From CAIVVT01 sp963838205 (GTDB taxonomy: Bacteria > Acidobacteriota > Terriglobia > Bryobacterales > Bryobacteraceae): a DNA stretch of 64,000 bases. The position numbers were made by a program, and so were the translations under genes. Numbering within the stretch: position 1 is the first letter of the stretch; every line of letters starts with the position of its first letter. Positions 52,332 through 62,457 of the stretch are shown here, in pieces. The notes beneath the pieces are model-generated. The model ran no database searches and had not been told where the DNA came from. It was given only the letters and a program-made list of their open reading frames with translations. The stretch covers positions 1 to 64,000 of the forward strand of contig CAWIQF010000012.1 in NCBI GenBank assembly GCA_963838205.1, written 5' to 3'.

Positions 52332-52905
52332 ATGCTTGTCGACTGTCACACGCACATCTGGGCCTATCCCGGCCATCTCTTCGATGAGTTCGTGGAGGAG
52401 GCGAAGCGCGGTCGCGAGGGTTTCCGCTCGACCTGAATATCCCGCCCGAGCGTCATCTCCAGGGCATGTCGGGAGTGGACAAGGCCATCGTTTTCGGTCT
52501 CCGCGCGGTCCACTCCGGGCTCTCGGTCCCCAGTGCCTACGTGGCACAATACGCCGCGGGCCAAGCCGGGAAGATGATCGGATTCAGAGCAATCGATCCG
52601 GCGACGGACGACATCCGCTCGACTCTCGGTGAGATTGTCGGGCTCGGGTTGCGCGGCGTAAAGCTCGGCCGATCTACCAAAACATCCACCCTTCGGCCCC
52701 GCGGATGCTCGAGATCTACGAGTACTGCCAGAGCTTTCGGCTGCCGGTGATGATCCATCAGGGAACGACGTTCGTTCGAACCGCGCCGCTCAAGTACGCA
52801 CTGCCGATTCTGCTCGACGACATTGCGATCAGCTTCCCGAAGCTCCACATGATCGTGGCTCACATGGGATACCCGTGGATCAACGAGACCCTGGTGGTGA
52901 TCCGC
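52332..52905 (+). pseudogene. Amidohydrolase (amidohydro_2-like), frameshifted and truncated
   Basis: Pieces in different frames make one protein: LVDCHTHIWAYPGHLFDEFV with the first metal HxH, then MSGVDKAIVFGLRAVHSGLS, IGFRAIDPATDDIRSTLGE, GLGLRGVKLG, and after another shift MLEIYEYCQSFRLPVMIHQG and LHMIVAHMGYPWINETL. A stop and at least two frameshifts interrupt it. It ends near 52905, where it joins the 5' end of a transporter gene on the opposite strand. Confidence 0.75.
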
Positions 52906-53043
52906 AAACATCGGCACGAACGCGATCGCCACCGGGCCCAGCTTGTCGCCAATCAGCTTGATGATCGGCGCCTGGGTGGCCCACATGAAATTGATCGCCA
53001 TCAACAGCAGCCAATCCAGGTGTTTGCGGGCTTGGGGCGTCAC
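52906..53043 (-). pseudogene. EamA/DMT-family transporter, N-terminal fragment
   Basis: Forty-six residues (KHLDWLLLMAINFMWATQAP, then IIKLIGDKLGPVAIAF) are the first membrane span and loop of a drug/metabolite-type transporter. At 52906 the frame enters the amidohydrolase remnant on the opposite strand, so most of the gene is lost. Confidence 0.65.
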
Positions 53044-53157
53044 GTTATCTCACCTCGGACAAAGGTACGCCCGCAGCTCGCGATGATTCGTTGCGGCACG
53101 ATAAGACGCTGGCAATCATTTTAAGACAAAGTCAAATCCGGCAATTGGCCAATGCCC

Positions 53158-53856
53158 TCACTTCTGCCGACTGTAATACTCCTTCGTCAGAGCCAGTAGG
53201 TCGCGGTGCCTGGGCGCGCGGGCCAGACCCTTCAGCACCCCTTCGCGATCCTGCTCACTGCGCTCCTGCCCCAGCTTGAACTTCGCTTCGACTCTCGCAA
53301 TCGCCATCTCGTAAGCGACAATGCCGCCGCGCATTCCCTGTAGCTGGCTGGCGGGCAGTTGATCATAGTCCCACGCTCCGCCCCCGCCATACTTGCCTTC
53401 ATTGCGCATCACCAGACGCCGCAATCCGGCCGCCACCGCGGCGTCGTCGTCAATCCGGCGTGGGCTTCCTGTGACATGCACGACCGCGAAATTCCATGTC
53501 GGCACGGCGTTGTTCGTCTGATACCAGTTGGGCGAGATGTATTGGTGCGGCCCGCGAAAGACGATCGTCGTCTGACTTTTCATGGCCTCGTTCTGAGGAT
53601 TGGCCTTCGCCAGATGCCACCAGATCTTGCCCCACCCTTCCGGAGCGCGCTCGAGAATCGTCGGAACGTTTGTGATCTGCACCGCAGGTTGCCCCGTCAC
53701 CACCATGGCGAACGAGAACTCTTCCATGAAGTCGAGCAAGTACGGCCGCTCCTTTTCCGAATGCCGCTCAGGGATGTAGATCGTCCCTTGCTCGGGAACT
53801 TGTCCCGGCATTGCAGCCATCGTCATGCCGATCATGAAATCTCGTCTGTCACCCAT
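53158..53856 (-). CDS. FMN-binding PaiB-type protein
   Basis: The 232-residue protein resembles FMN-binding negative transcriptional regulators (PaiB): DFMEEFSFAMVVTGQPAVQI, GKIWWHLAKANPQNEAM, IVFRGPHQYISPNWY and VPTWNFAVVHVTGSPR, then AKFKLGQERSEQDREGVLKG near the end. Such split-barrel proteins bind flavin and may act as reductases. The start at 53856 precedes RRDFMIGMTMAAMPG, which could be a weak Tat-like leader or a residual N-terminal tail; a longer frame begins at 53976. It is divergent from the GH9 gene. Confidence 0.82.
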   Translation of the reverse strand: MGDRRDFMIGMTMAAMPGQVPEQGTIYIPERHSEKERPYLLDFMEEFSFAMVVTGQPAVQITNVPTILERAPEGWGKIWWHLAKANPQNEAMKSQTTIVFRGPHQYISPNWYQTNNAVPTWNFAVVHVTGSPRRIDDDAAVAAGLRRLVMRNEGKYGGGGAWDYDQLPASQLQGMRGGIVAYEMAIARVEAKFKLGQERSEQDREGVLKGLARAPRHRDLLALTKEYYSRQK

Positions 53857-54031
53857 TACCAGAGAATAGCAATCCGCTGCGCGGAGCCGGGAATTGATCC
53901 CGTCATGCCCCATGGTATCTGATAGGGTGGATGGTCCCAAACAGATGCGCGTTGCCCGCGGAACCGGCCTTGGCACCCAGACGCGGCCACGGGTGCCCCC
54001 AAGAGGCCGGCTCTCTCAGTAGGGAAGGAAC

Positions 54032-56944
54032 GTGATGAGACGATGGATCCTGCCGTTGGTACTTGGCACTTGCCTGCCCGGTGTTGAACGCGCGCCATTA
54101 GCGGTCAATGCCCGCGATTCCGCTGAGTACCGCTGGCTCAACAAGAAGGTTCTGGAGAGCCGCCTCCTGGACGACATGGAGAGCCTGAAGAATTGGACGG
54201 CATTCACCAACGCCGCCCCACTCGTAGTGGATGCCCGTTACGCGTCGCAAGTCACGCAGCAGGTCGAGGTAGTGGCCGCGATCGCTCTGACTTCCGAGCG
54301 GTCGCGCGACGGAGGGCACTCATTGCGGTTGAGCAACCCCGCGCGGCTGGCCAAGCCCGGCCCTGCCAATGGGCGCGGCTGGGGCGAGTCCGGAGTACTG
54401 CGGCATTTCGACGGTGAAGATTGGCGCGCATTTAACCGGGTCTCGCTGTGGATCTATCCCGATTGTCCGGGGCACTACGTGGCCACGCTGGACTTGCATT
54501 TACGCAACGACGGTGTCGAGCAACTGCCCGCCGCTTTTGGGCAGGAAGGCGAGACATCGCTGGTCCTGACGAACCATGAGTGGAATCACGTCGTCTGGGA
54601 GATCGGCAACGTGGCGCGCGACAAAGTAATGGGGCTGGAGATTGTCTATGGGATGGCCGGCAACGAGCGCGATGGAGCGGACGCGGTGAGCTTCGATTTT
54701 GACCGGCTCGAATTGGAGCGTGTGGAGCCGGACTACATCGAAGGCTGGGGCGTGTGGCCGGGACGCATTTCCTACTCTCAGGCGGGCTATTCGCCCGGCA
54801 CCGAAAAAAGCGCGATAGCCAGCGAACTGAGCGCCCGCGAATTCCGCCTGGTCAACAGGCAAACAGGCCAGCCGGTCTTGACGAAACCTATTCACACCGT
54901 CAAGACGCACTTAGGCAGCTTTCAGGTGCTGGACTTTTCCGAAGTCCAACGACCCGGTACGTACGTCCTGGAGGCGGGCACGGTGCGCACGCATCCGTTT
55001 CGCATCGGCTCGGATGTCTGGAGCGAGACCATCTGGAAGGCGCTGAACTTTTTCTATGCCGAGCGCTGCGGCATGGCCATCCCCGGCGTGCACGGGGCGT
55101 GCCACCGGGATTGGTTGGCGACGCACGGGGATCGGAAAATTGTCATCAATGGGGGCTGGCACGACGCAGGCGATCTCTCACAAGGAATCGGCAACACCGG
55201 TGAGATCGTTTACGCGCTGTTCAGCCTGGCGGAGCGACTGCACGCGCAAGGTGCGGAGCTCGAGTTATATGAGCGCGTATTGGAAGAGGGCCAATGGGGA
55301 CTCGATTGGATCCTCAAGACCAGCTTCGGCGATGGCTATCGCGTCGCGGGCTCCATTTCCAGCCGGCACACTAATGGCATCATCGGAGACTTTGACGACG
55401 TCACTTCGGCCACTCTCAGTAACACTCCGATGACGAATTCCGTGGCTGCGGCCGCGGAAGCCATAGCAGCCCGCGTGCTAAAGGAGCGCGAGCCCAGGCT
55501 GGCAGCGTACTGTCTGAAAATGGCGGAGGCTGACTGGCGCTTCGCGGTCACGAGTCTCGACGAGACGAGCGTGCAGGCGTCGAAGGAACTATTCTCAGCA
55601 TCGTTCGATTCGGCCGGCGTCGTGCATGAGCCGGTCTCCATAGCGGTTCGGGCTTCCGTCGATCTCTATCGCGCGACGGGCGACCGGAAATATGCGGACA
55701 AGGCGGCGGAGCTGGCGCGCATTATTCTCGATTCACAGGAGCGAAGGATCCCGGACTGGACCGTCCCGCTGACTGGCTTCTTTTACACCAGTCCCGCCAA
55801 GGATCGCATTCTGCACTACTGTCACCGCGGCCGCGAACAGGAACTCATCCTCGCGCTGGTAGCGCTCTCGAACGAGCTGCCGAACCATCCCGATTGGATG
55901 AAGTGGTATTCCGCGGTCGCGTTGCATTCTCAGTATCTCAAGACCATTGCGGAATACACCGAACCCTATACAGTTCTGCCCGCCTCGATTTACACTGGCG
56001 ACGACTATCTGCAAGTGCCCGCAAATCGCCGGGAGGCATTTAGGCAACAGGTGCTCAATGGGATCCCTCTCGGTGCGGGTCATTACTTGCGTTTGTTTCC
56101 AGTGTGGTTAGACTACCGCGGACATTTCGGTACGATTCTGCCGCAGGCGCTCGCGCTCGCGGGCGCCGCACAACTGCGCGGGGACCTGGAGGCGGCCCAG
56201 CTCTCCGAAAGGCAGTTGGAATGGGTGGCCGGCCGCAATCCCTTTGCGCAAAGCACGATGTACGGAGAAGGCTACGACTTTGCGCCGCAGTACACACCCT
56301 CTTCGGGCAACATGGTCGGATCGCTGCCTGTAGGCATCCAGACGCGTGGGAACAGCGACGTGCCATATTGGCCGGTTCAGGCAACATGGACGTACAAAGA
56401 AGTCTGGGTCCATCCCGTGGCCTGTTGGATATGGCTTATGGCGACCCTCAACGGTCCGGTAGTGGTCGAAGGAAGGGCCGGCGCTGCAGTCGAGTTTGAG
56501 ACAACGCCCGGCGGCAACTCTGTTTCGGTTAAGCCCGATGCAATCAGCGGGCGATTTAGAGCGACGTTGCCACAAGGTCATTACCTGATTCGCGAGAATG
56601 GCATCGATCTGCACAGAACGCTACTTTCTGGCGTGACTTATGACCTCGATCTGCGTCCGGGACGCGCAGTGGATTTCCAGCTCTCCCAGGCAACGTCCAA
56701 AGCAGGGGAAGTGACCATCACAGTTACTGCCCGCGGCGATGGTAAACACCGTTTTGCCGTGCGCACGGAGAATCTGCGGCTTGGCGAGAACGTGCGAGAG
56801 TTGACCCTCCGGCCGGGAACCGCCGGAACTGTAACTTGGAAAGCCAGCGTCGATGCGCAGGATACGCCCTGGGTCGCGGTGATTATACCGGATGACGATA
56901 TGTCCCAACGCAAGGATGTAATCGGTAGTATCGCCAGACGTTGA
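54032..56944 (+). CDS. Exported GH9 glucanase-type glycoside hydrolase
   Basis: The 970-residue protein has a signal peptide, an N-terminal carbohydrate-binding-like domain (about 30-230), an Ig-like CelD_N domain (ISYSQAGYSPGTEKSAI to RTHPFRIG) and a GH9 alpha/alpha barrel. Its catalytic Asp pair lies in VINGGWHDAGDLSQGIGNTG; further family text is GQWGLDWILKTSFGDGY, TNSVAAAAEAIAARVL and WVAGRNPFAQSTMYGEGYD. The C-terminal 170 residues form a carboxypeptidase-regulatory-like beta domain. GH9 proteins are mostly endoglucanases. It appears monocistronic. Confidence 0.87.
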   Translation: MMRRWILPLVLGTCLPGVERAPLAVNARDSAEYRWLNKKVLESRLLDDMESLKNWTAFTNAAPLVVDARYASQVTQQVEVVAAIALTSERSRDGGHSLRLSNPARLAKPGPANGRGWGESGVLRHFDGEDWRAFNRVSLWIYPDCPGHYVATLDLHLRNDGVEQLPAAFGQEGETSLVLTNHEWNHVVWEIGNVARDKVMGLEIVYGMAGNERDGADAVSFDFDRLELERVEPDYIEGWGVWPGRISYSQAGYSPGTEKSAIASELSAREFRLVNRQTGQPVLTKPIHTVKTHLGSFQVLDFSEVQRPGTYVLEAGTVRTHPFRIGSDVWSETIWKALNFFYAERCGMAIPGVHGACHRDWLATHGDRKIVINGGWHDAGDLSQGIGNTGEIVYALFSLAERLHAQGAELELYERVLEEGQWGLDWILKTSFGDGYRVAGSISSRHTNGIIGDFDDVTSATLSNTPMTNSVAAAAEAIAARVLKEREPRLAAYCLKMAEADWRFAVTSLDETSVQASKELFSASFDSAGVVHEPVSIAVRASVDLYRATGDRKYADKAAELARIILDSQERRIPDWTVPLTGFFYTSPAKDRILHYCHRGREQELILALVALSNELPNHPDWMKWYSAVALHSQYLKTIAEYTEPYTVLPASIYTGDDYLQVPANRREAFRQQVLNGIPLGAGHYLRLFPVWLDYRGHFGTILPQALALAGAAQLRGDLEAAQLSERQLEWVAGRNPFAQSTMYGEGYDFAPQYTPSSGNMVGSLPVGIQTRGNSDVPYWPVQATWTYKEVWVHPVACWIWLMATLNGPVVVEGRAGAAVEFETTPGGNSVSVKPDAISGRFRATLPQGHYLIRENGIDLHRTLLSGVTYDLDLRPGRAVDFQLSQATSKAGEVTITVTARGDGKHRFAVRTENLRLGENVRELTLRPGTAGTVTWKASVDAQDTPWVAVIIPDDDMSQRKDVIGSIARR

Positions 56945-57320
56945 GACGCTGCCGGGCCTCTGCGGCGCAAGCAATTGGAACCGCCGCGGATGGCATGGAC
57001 TTACACGGCTCGACCAGGCTCCAGTTACGTGTTGTCGTTATTCGAATACCCCGCCGCCGGCGCAATCCGCCCGGTGACGTTCCACGATGCGGACTCCGCC
57101 TCCGCGGTGGCCAGCCCCGCTGCGGTGGCGCAGTTCAGCGATTACTCCGAGAGCTTCCAGATTGGCTTCACAAGCGCAGGGTAGCGGCGAGCGCACCGGA
57201 CTGGGGAGCAACTCCACAATGGCGGCTGAGCTTTTTCGCCGCTGGAGTTCTACGCTGCGCATGGGGCGTGTCTTCCGTTCAGCGATTGAACGACGCGCTT
57301 CCCCCCTGACCCGAGCGCCA
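56945..57320. other. Intergenic, 376 bp, no gene recognised
   Basis: Between the converging GH9 and DUF362 genes only short frames occur; none resembles a known protein. A plus-strand frame (56975-57184) has a protein-like composition but no recognisable family, and may be decayed sequence. Confidence 0.4.
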
Positions 57321-58637
57321 CTACGCCTTGTTGCGGTCGTAGTCGAAGCGCTCATTCAGCAAGTGCAGGCGCGGCTCGTTGTCGCGGGGCAGGAAAACCG
57401 TCCGGATTGGTGTGCGCTGAAAATCAGTCAGCTTGCGGGGGACCGCGCGTCCACCGATCCACTCGAAGATGGGGATCTCGTGGGGATTGAAAGTGTCCGT
57501 GAGACCACGCTCTTTGGCGATGCGGTATAGGTTGACGTTACCCGGCTCATGGCCGCCGAGGTAGAGGCCGATGACATCCAGACGGAATTGGTGCTTGCTG
57601 AAGAGGACCATGTTGGTGAGGTAGTCCTGGCCAAGATAGAAACCGTCTCCGTCACGACGGGAGATTCCCTCGATGAAGGCCAGTCCGGTGTTGAGCGTGC
57701 TTTGGTTATCGCACGTTTTGTGGGCCCAGATCTCCTGCGTCATGGGCGTGATCCTGAGGCCGTTCTGGTAGGCGCCCTTGGAGTCGTAACGGGCATAACC
57801 GCGCTTCTGGTGGCGCTCAAAGAAGTCCTTCAGGAAGCGTTCCGCATTGGGGTTGATTTCCGGTTGCATGATGTCCGGCACTCCCAATACGCCTTCCCAG
57901 CCATAACAAAAGGCGGTGAAGGGATGGGCCACCAAGCCCTGCTCGTTCTTGACCGATTGGGATAACCCCATCGCGTGAGCCTTCCACTTGGCGATATTGA
58001 GCAACCACGTATCGGCCTCGTTCACCGGAGCGAAGTGGGGAATGCGCTTGAACACGACGCCGTCTGGAACCTGGCTCCAGGTGATGCCATCGCCTTCGCG
58101 CAGGTGGCGCGGACGGCACTGGGATTCGTTCATGGCGATGCCGAGCCGCTGATTGATGTCATTGAAACCGCGCACGTTCCAGTTTGGGTACTCGGTCGAT
58201 TCGATGAAATTGAACTTGCTCAGCCCCAGTTCCTTGAGTCCCAGCACGAGGCCTTCGTAGAACTGAGGGTCGGTGCCTACGCCCCACAAGTCTTCGGGGC
58301 GAGCGGTGTCCGCCTCAAGGCCAGTGGCGTTCGGTTTGAGCACCACGCGATGGCTGATCGGAATGCCGGGATGATCCATCGGCACGAAAATTTCGCGCGC
58401 TAAGGCGAGCGCCGCTTTGCGCTTGGCATCGGCGGCCATCTTGTGAGGGACGTTGGTGCGGCGGATGAAAACCGCTTTGGGATTGCTCTCAATGTCAGGA
58501 TGCAGACCGAAATAGGCTTGCGGCGTTCGCTCCGCCGCCGCGCAGCGACCGCCAGGGACATCGACGTTGCATAAGGCTGCGCCGAGAGCGCCGACGCCGG
58601 TCTGAATGAATGCACGTCGGGTGAACGGCATGCCCAT
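57321..58637 (-). CDS. Tat-exported DUF362 protein
   Basis: The 438-residue protein begins with a clear Tat signal (FTRRAFIQTGVGALGAALCN). The body fits DUF362, a poorly understood family often linked to iron-sulphur proteins: HRVVLKPNATG, EGLVLGLKELGLSKFNFIES, TWLLNIAKWKAHAMGLSQSV and NMVLFSKHQFRLDVIGLYLG. No four-Cys cluster motif is visible here. The start at 58637 has ggagg five bases upstream. Function unknown. Confidence 0.75.
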   Translation of the reverse strand: MGMPFTRRAFIQTGVGALGAALCNVDVPGGRCAAAERTPQAYFGLHPDIESNPKAVFIRRTNVPHKMAADAKRKAALALAREIFVPMDHPGIPISHRVVLKPNATGLEADTARPEDLWGVGTDPQFYEGLVLGLKELGLSKFNFIESTEYPNWNVRGFNDINQRLGIAMNESQCRPRHLREGDGITWSQVPDGVVFKRIPHFAPVNEADTWLLNIAKWKAHAMGLSQSVKNEQGLVAHPFTAFCYGWEGVLGVPDIMQPEINPNAERFLKDFFERHQKRGYARYDSKGAYQNGLRITPMTQEIWAHKTCDNQSTLNTGLAFIEGISRRDGDGFYLGQDYLTNMVLFSKHQFRLDVIGLYLGGHEPGNVNLYRIAKERGLTDTFNPHEIPIFEWIGGRAVPRKLTDFQRTPIRTVFLPRDNEPRLHLLNERFDYDRNKA

Positions 58638-58781
58638 GTCCCTCCAAGCCGATCTTACCCGACTGCGGCAAAAGTACCAAGCGGGAAGGATATCCCTCGC
58701 CGTCTTTTCGTCTGGATACAAGATCGCTTACGGGTCAAAAAAGGGACGTGTTGCCCATCTTGCGGCGTGAGTCACCCGCTC

Positions 58782-60053
58782 TCAGGAGAACGCGATCACA
58801 GCTAACAGATTCAGCGCCGGAATGGCAACTTCCGTGTTTGGGCCGCGTAACGCAACTTTAAGCGATAATGGCGGCGCTTCCGGGCGCAAGAGGTGGGCGC
58901 TGGAAAAGTGGCCCGGAACTTGGGCGAGGATTTCAGTGGCACGAAAGGGCGGACCATAATTGACAGCGCGCAACACGTCTTCGCCATCTTCGTTGCTGGC
59001 AGTCAGGGCAATCACGGCGCCGTTATCCCATAGCCGCACGGGACGATTGGTCCCAGCGAGATCGATTACATCAAACGCAAAATCACCGGGATCCTGGATC
59101 TTTTGCGCATAGGCGACCAGGCGTCCGCGGCCGGCTTTGAAAAAGGTGCGGTCCTCGAAGGCCCGTTCGGGTTTCCAGCCTTTGTAGCGCCACCAGGAGT
59201 CGTCTCCCGCGGCGTCGGTCACGACCGTGGCGCCCGCTTCGGCATGAGCCAGGATCCGATCGGCCACTGAAGCGCTTGGCGAACGGATGCCAGCCGCCAC
59301 CAGCACAGCGCAATGGAGCGGGTCGGGTGCGGGTGGATTAGCTGCATTTACGAGTCGCGGCGATGCAATCTGGCGGTACATCAGGTTAGCGAGTTCAACC
59401 GTTGTGTCGCCGCGCTCCACGAGTAGGGTGATGTTGGGGAGGGTTGGCTGGCGGAACAAAGCGGCGTTTTCGCGCAGCCAACGCGCGGTCCGGCCCAGCC
59501 TCCGCCACACAGCGAGTGCCTCTGGCTTCCCGCTCAGCAGTTCCTGGCGATGCTCGGGAGTGAGTGTCAGAACGTAGTTGCCTCCGGCCGCCCAGGCATC
59601 GATCAGCGCCAGCTCCAGACTGGCGAGCGCCGGCGGCTTGTCTGGTTTCAAGCCGGCTTCGGAATCGGGGGAGTAGCCCAGAATCGGCGGTCGGCCTGGA
59701 TACAGCGCGTGGAGATAGCCAATCCGGTAGCCGTTTGCATTGACCCACGGACGCGCCGTGGCCCCGGCCGTCACCGGCTCTTCCCGCTCCGGCATTGAGG
59801 CGCCCGACCAGACGCCATCCTTGATGACGATTGCTGCGTCGCCGGTGGCATCGTCCAGATGCGCCGGACTGATCAGTTGAATATCGTGCGGCCCGAGCAC
59901 GCTAATACCAGCCGCGGCGCAAGCCCTCTCCATGGCATCGTTCTGTTCGTCCGGCCAAAGGGCGGTGATCCCGCCGCTCTTGAACAGAGCAACATGCCGC
60001 GGACTGGATTTATCCCAGCGGAGGATAATTTCAGAGGAAAGATCCACAGCCAT
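58782..60053 (-). CDS. Hypothetical protein with a GATase-like fold
   Basis: The 423-residue protein has no signal peptide. Alternating beta/alpha text (NYVLTLTPEHRQELLSG, DPLHCAVLVAAGIRSPSASV, RILAHAEAGATVVTDAAGDD) followed by a beta-rich tail (VIALTASNEDGEDVLRAVNY) resembles the trimerisation/GATase-like domain of GH42 proteins, without their catalytic barrel. I do not recognise the family. It lies 144 bp upstream of the DUF362 gene on the same strand. Confidence 0.5.
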   Translation of the reverse strand: MAVDLSSEIILRWDKSSPRHVALFKSGGITALWPDEQNDAMERACAAAGISVLGPHDIQLISPAHLDDATGDAAIVIKDGVWSGASMPEREEPVTAGATARPWVNANGYRIGYLHALYPGRPPILGYSPDSEAGLKPDKPPALASLELALIDAWAAGGNYVLTLTPEHRQELLSGKPEALAVWRRLGRTARWLRENAALFRQPTLPNITLLVERGDTTVELANLMYRQIASPRLVNAANPPAPDPLHCAVLVAAGIRSPSASVADRILAHAEAGATVVTDAAGDDSWWRYKGWKPERAFEDRTFFKAGRGRLVAYAQKIQDPGDFAFDVIDLAGTNRPVRLWDNGAVIALTASNEDGEDVLRAVNYGPPFRATEILAQVPGHFSSAHLLRPEAPPLSLKVALRGPNTEVAIPALNLLAVIAFS

Positions 60054-60298
60054 TTACATTTCGTTCCAGGAGCATCAGCGTATCAAAGGCGGTGCTGGGC
60101 CCACGCCTCTCACGGAGAAAGCACAATACTGGCGCGCCAGGCCGGCCGAACGAGCGCCCTGCTTCCGAAACCGGCGCCGTTCACGATCCAGGCCTTGATA
60201 GGCTCGAGCCGCCTCATCAAAGGCTAAACCTACTGGCGCAAGCTTGAAGCAAAAATCGTCAAGCGCGCAATGCAACAGTTAACTTTAGCAACTCAGCG

Positions 60299-60745
60299 CT
60301 AAATATAGGCGATGACGTCCATCTCGACCAGGGAGCCGCCGGGAATCCCACCGGCCGCCGCCACGGTGGTGCGCACCGGCGGCTCGGCGCCGAAGCGGCC
60401 CTGGAAGACCTCGTTCATGCTGGCCCAGTCCTTGATGTCGTTGAGAAAGACGCTCACCTTGAGCACTTTCTCCATCGACGAGCCGGCATTCTCGAGCTCG
60501 GCCTGAAGTTCGTCCAGCACGGTCTTGGTGTGGGCTTTGATGTCACCTTGGTAGTGTGCGCCCTTGCCCGCGATAAAGAGCAGATTCCCGTAAGAAACCG
60601 CACCTGAAAACAGCGGAGTCTTGTCAGGCTTGGAGCCGCGATAGTGAACCTTCTTAGCGAGGGTTTCGGATTTAGCCTGGATGAGGCCCGTCCCTGCCAC
60701 GGCAGCCAGGGCGCCCTTTAATACGTTACGACGGTTGTTTTGCAT
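60299..60745 (-). CDS. Tat-exported RidA-family enamine/imine deaminase
   Basis: The 148-residue protein carries a Tat-type signal (NNRRNVLKGALAAVAGTGLI) before a complete RidA domain: PLFSGAVSYGNLLFIAGKG, AELENAGSSMEKVLKVSVFL and PPVRTTVAAAGGIPGGSLVE, the last including the Arg that binds the substrate carboxylate. RidA hydrolyses reactive enamines or imines formed by PLP enzymes. Export is unusual for this family. An exported deacetylase lies just upstream and an exported PLP enzyme beyond it. Confidence 0.85.
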   Translation of the reverse strand: MQNNRRNVLKGALAAVAGTGLIQAKSETLAKKVHYRGSKPDKTPLFSGAVSYGNLLFIAGKGAHYQGDIKAHTKTVLDELQAELENAGSSMEKVLKVSVFLNDIKDWASMNEVFQGRFGAEPPVRTTVAAAGGIPGGSLVEMDVIAYI

Positions 60746-60807
60746 GATTGACTCAGTCTCCTTTCGATTTCCATCTTAGAAACTTGCGACGATTGCCGGG
60801 CCGTCTG

Positions 60808-62154
60808 CTAGTGTCGTGGAACCGTCTGGTCCCAGTCCGGTGCGGCCGGCGGATTCGAGGTCGGATATTTTTTCCAATCGTCATGAGCGATACCATTCAG
60901 ATCCCACACTACTCGGCCGTCCCGGATTGTCAGTTCGCAGACCAGCTTCTGGTCGCCATCCATGCGCATACCGGAAGTGTCGACAAAGCCGAATTTGCCC
61001 TTCTCTACGCGCAGCACGGCGAGGTCGGCATCGGAGCCGACGCTCAGCGAGCCGAGTTCGGGGCGGCGAATTTCTTTGGCCGGGTTATAGGTCGAGCGCA
61101 GGATGACATCCTCCAGGCTCATGCCAAGGTTGAGGAACTTCGACATCACATTGAGCATGTCCTTCATTCCGCCATTCATACTGCCGGTGTGGAGGTCAGT
61201 TGAAATTGAGTCGGGCACCCAGCCTTGGCGCATCGCCGGCACAGCCAGACGAAAGACGAAGCTGCCACCACCGTGGCCGACATCGAAGATGACGCCGCGC
61301 TTACGAGCCTCGGCGAAGTATGGCTTCACCTTGCCCTGCTCGTCGAGCAGGTCAATCATCCGCAGGTACATATGGGTACTGATGTCGCCGGGGCGCAGCT
61401 TCCTGGTGACCAATTCGCGGTAGGGACGCTCGGCTGGGAATGCGCCGAAGTCGACCATGACCGGAACGTCAGCGAGTGTTCCGGCTTCGATGGCGCGGTC
61501 CACGGCGGTCCAATCAGGCGCCTCCCAGTGCGCTGTCTTGATGCCCACAACGACATCCGCATAGCGTCGCACCATCGCCGCGGCCTGTCGAGGATCCATT
61601 TCGGCGGCGTTTTGCTCCGCCGGTAGGCCGTCCATACCAGCGCCGACAATATTCAGGAAGGCGAGAACTCGGGTCTTGGATCGATCAATCACTCGATCTT
61701 TGAAGTCCGGGAAGTTCTTCCAACCGGAGCTACCCGCGTCGGCCACGGTAGTCACGCCGGATCGGAAGGTGAAGCCGTCGGGATAAACGCTGTTATCGCC
61801 ATCGTAGGCGCGGCGTCCAGTGCCGGCGTAGACATGGACGTGAATGTCGATGAGTCCCGGAGTGACTACCAGGCCGGTAGCGTCGATGACGCGGCCGGAC
61901 TCATAGCCTGCCAGGTCGGAGGCCACAGCCACGATCTTGTGGTCGCGAATGGCCACATCGGCAATCCGGTGCAGATGGTTCTTTGGATCGATGACCTCTC
62001 CGCCACGCACGACCAGGTCGTAGTGTTGCTGGGCCAGAAGCGCTCCTGAAAAGCTAAGGCTCATAGCCAACAATGCGCAAGCCCGGACAGCCGCCCGGTT
62101 GGTTCGCCGGCATGAGCGGGCCAGAGCAAAAATGCGTGAACGAAAAGACGGCAT
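60808..62154 (-). CDS. Exported amidohydrolase/deacetylase (dihydroorotase-like)
   Basis: The 448-residue metallohydrolase has a long signal region (ACALLAMSLSFSGALLAQ) and the amidohydrolase core: YDLVVRGGEVIDPKNHLHRI, VTPGLIDIHVHVY with the metal HxH, ADVVVGIKTAHW with the bridging Lys, GDISTHMYLR, IFDVGHGGGSF and STDLHTGSMN with the terminal Asp. It resembles the EF_0837-type deacetylases that often pair with SelA-like PLP enzymes, as here with the divergent gene at 62458. It lies 62 bp upstream of the exported RidA gene on the same strand. Confidence 0.83.
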   Translation of the reverse strand: MPSFRSRIFALARSCRRTNRAAVRACALLAMSLSFSGALLAQQHYDLVVRGGEVIDPKNHLHRIADVAIRDHKIVAVASDLAGYESGRVIDATGLVVTPGLIDIHVHVYAGTGRRAYDGDNSVYPDGFTFRSGVTTVADAGSSGWKNFPDFKDRVIDRSKTRVLAFLNIVGAGMDGLPAEQNAAEMDPRQAAAMVRRYADVVVGIKTAHWEAPDWTAVDRAIEAGTLADVPVMVDFGAFPAERPYRELVTRKLRPGDISTHMYLRMIDLLDEQGKVKPYFAEARKRGVIFDVGHGGGSFVFRLAVPAMRQGWVPDSISTDLHTGSMNGGMKDMLNVMSKFLNLGMSLEDVILRSTYNPAKEIRRPELGSLSVGSDADLAVLRVEKGKFGFVDTSGMRMDGDQKLVCELTIRDGRVVWDLNGIAHDDWKKYPTSNPPAAPDWDQTVPRH

Positions 62155-62457
62155 TGTTCCTCGCGCAATTGGCAGCCTGCGGTGCGTGGGGTTCCTGGAA
62201 CTCCGCCGCGACTGAGCCTCGATTTCATCTGCGACCTCATATGCTACTCCAACCGCGTTCGCCCTGGGCGAAATTCGCTGTTACCTGATCCCTTGCGGAC
62301 CCGGCACGACGAGTCGGACCGCGCGAACGAAGGCCCAGGCGATTCAATTCACGGTCAAAATAGAATATGATCCGCTTGCGGGGACACGATAAGACAACTG
62401 CCCTATCGGTCCATCGAGTCCGTGCGGTACCCTCGACTTTCCGGAAGGAGCGCAACA
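62155..62457. promoter_or_regulatory. Divergent promoter region, deacetylase / SelA-like gene
   Basis: These 303 bp separate the outward-reading deacetylase and SelA-like genes and must carry both promoters. No gene is seen inside, and no operator or -10/-35 pair was assigned with confidence. A ggaaggag ribosome site closes the region before 62458. Confidence 0.4.
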
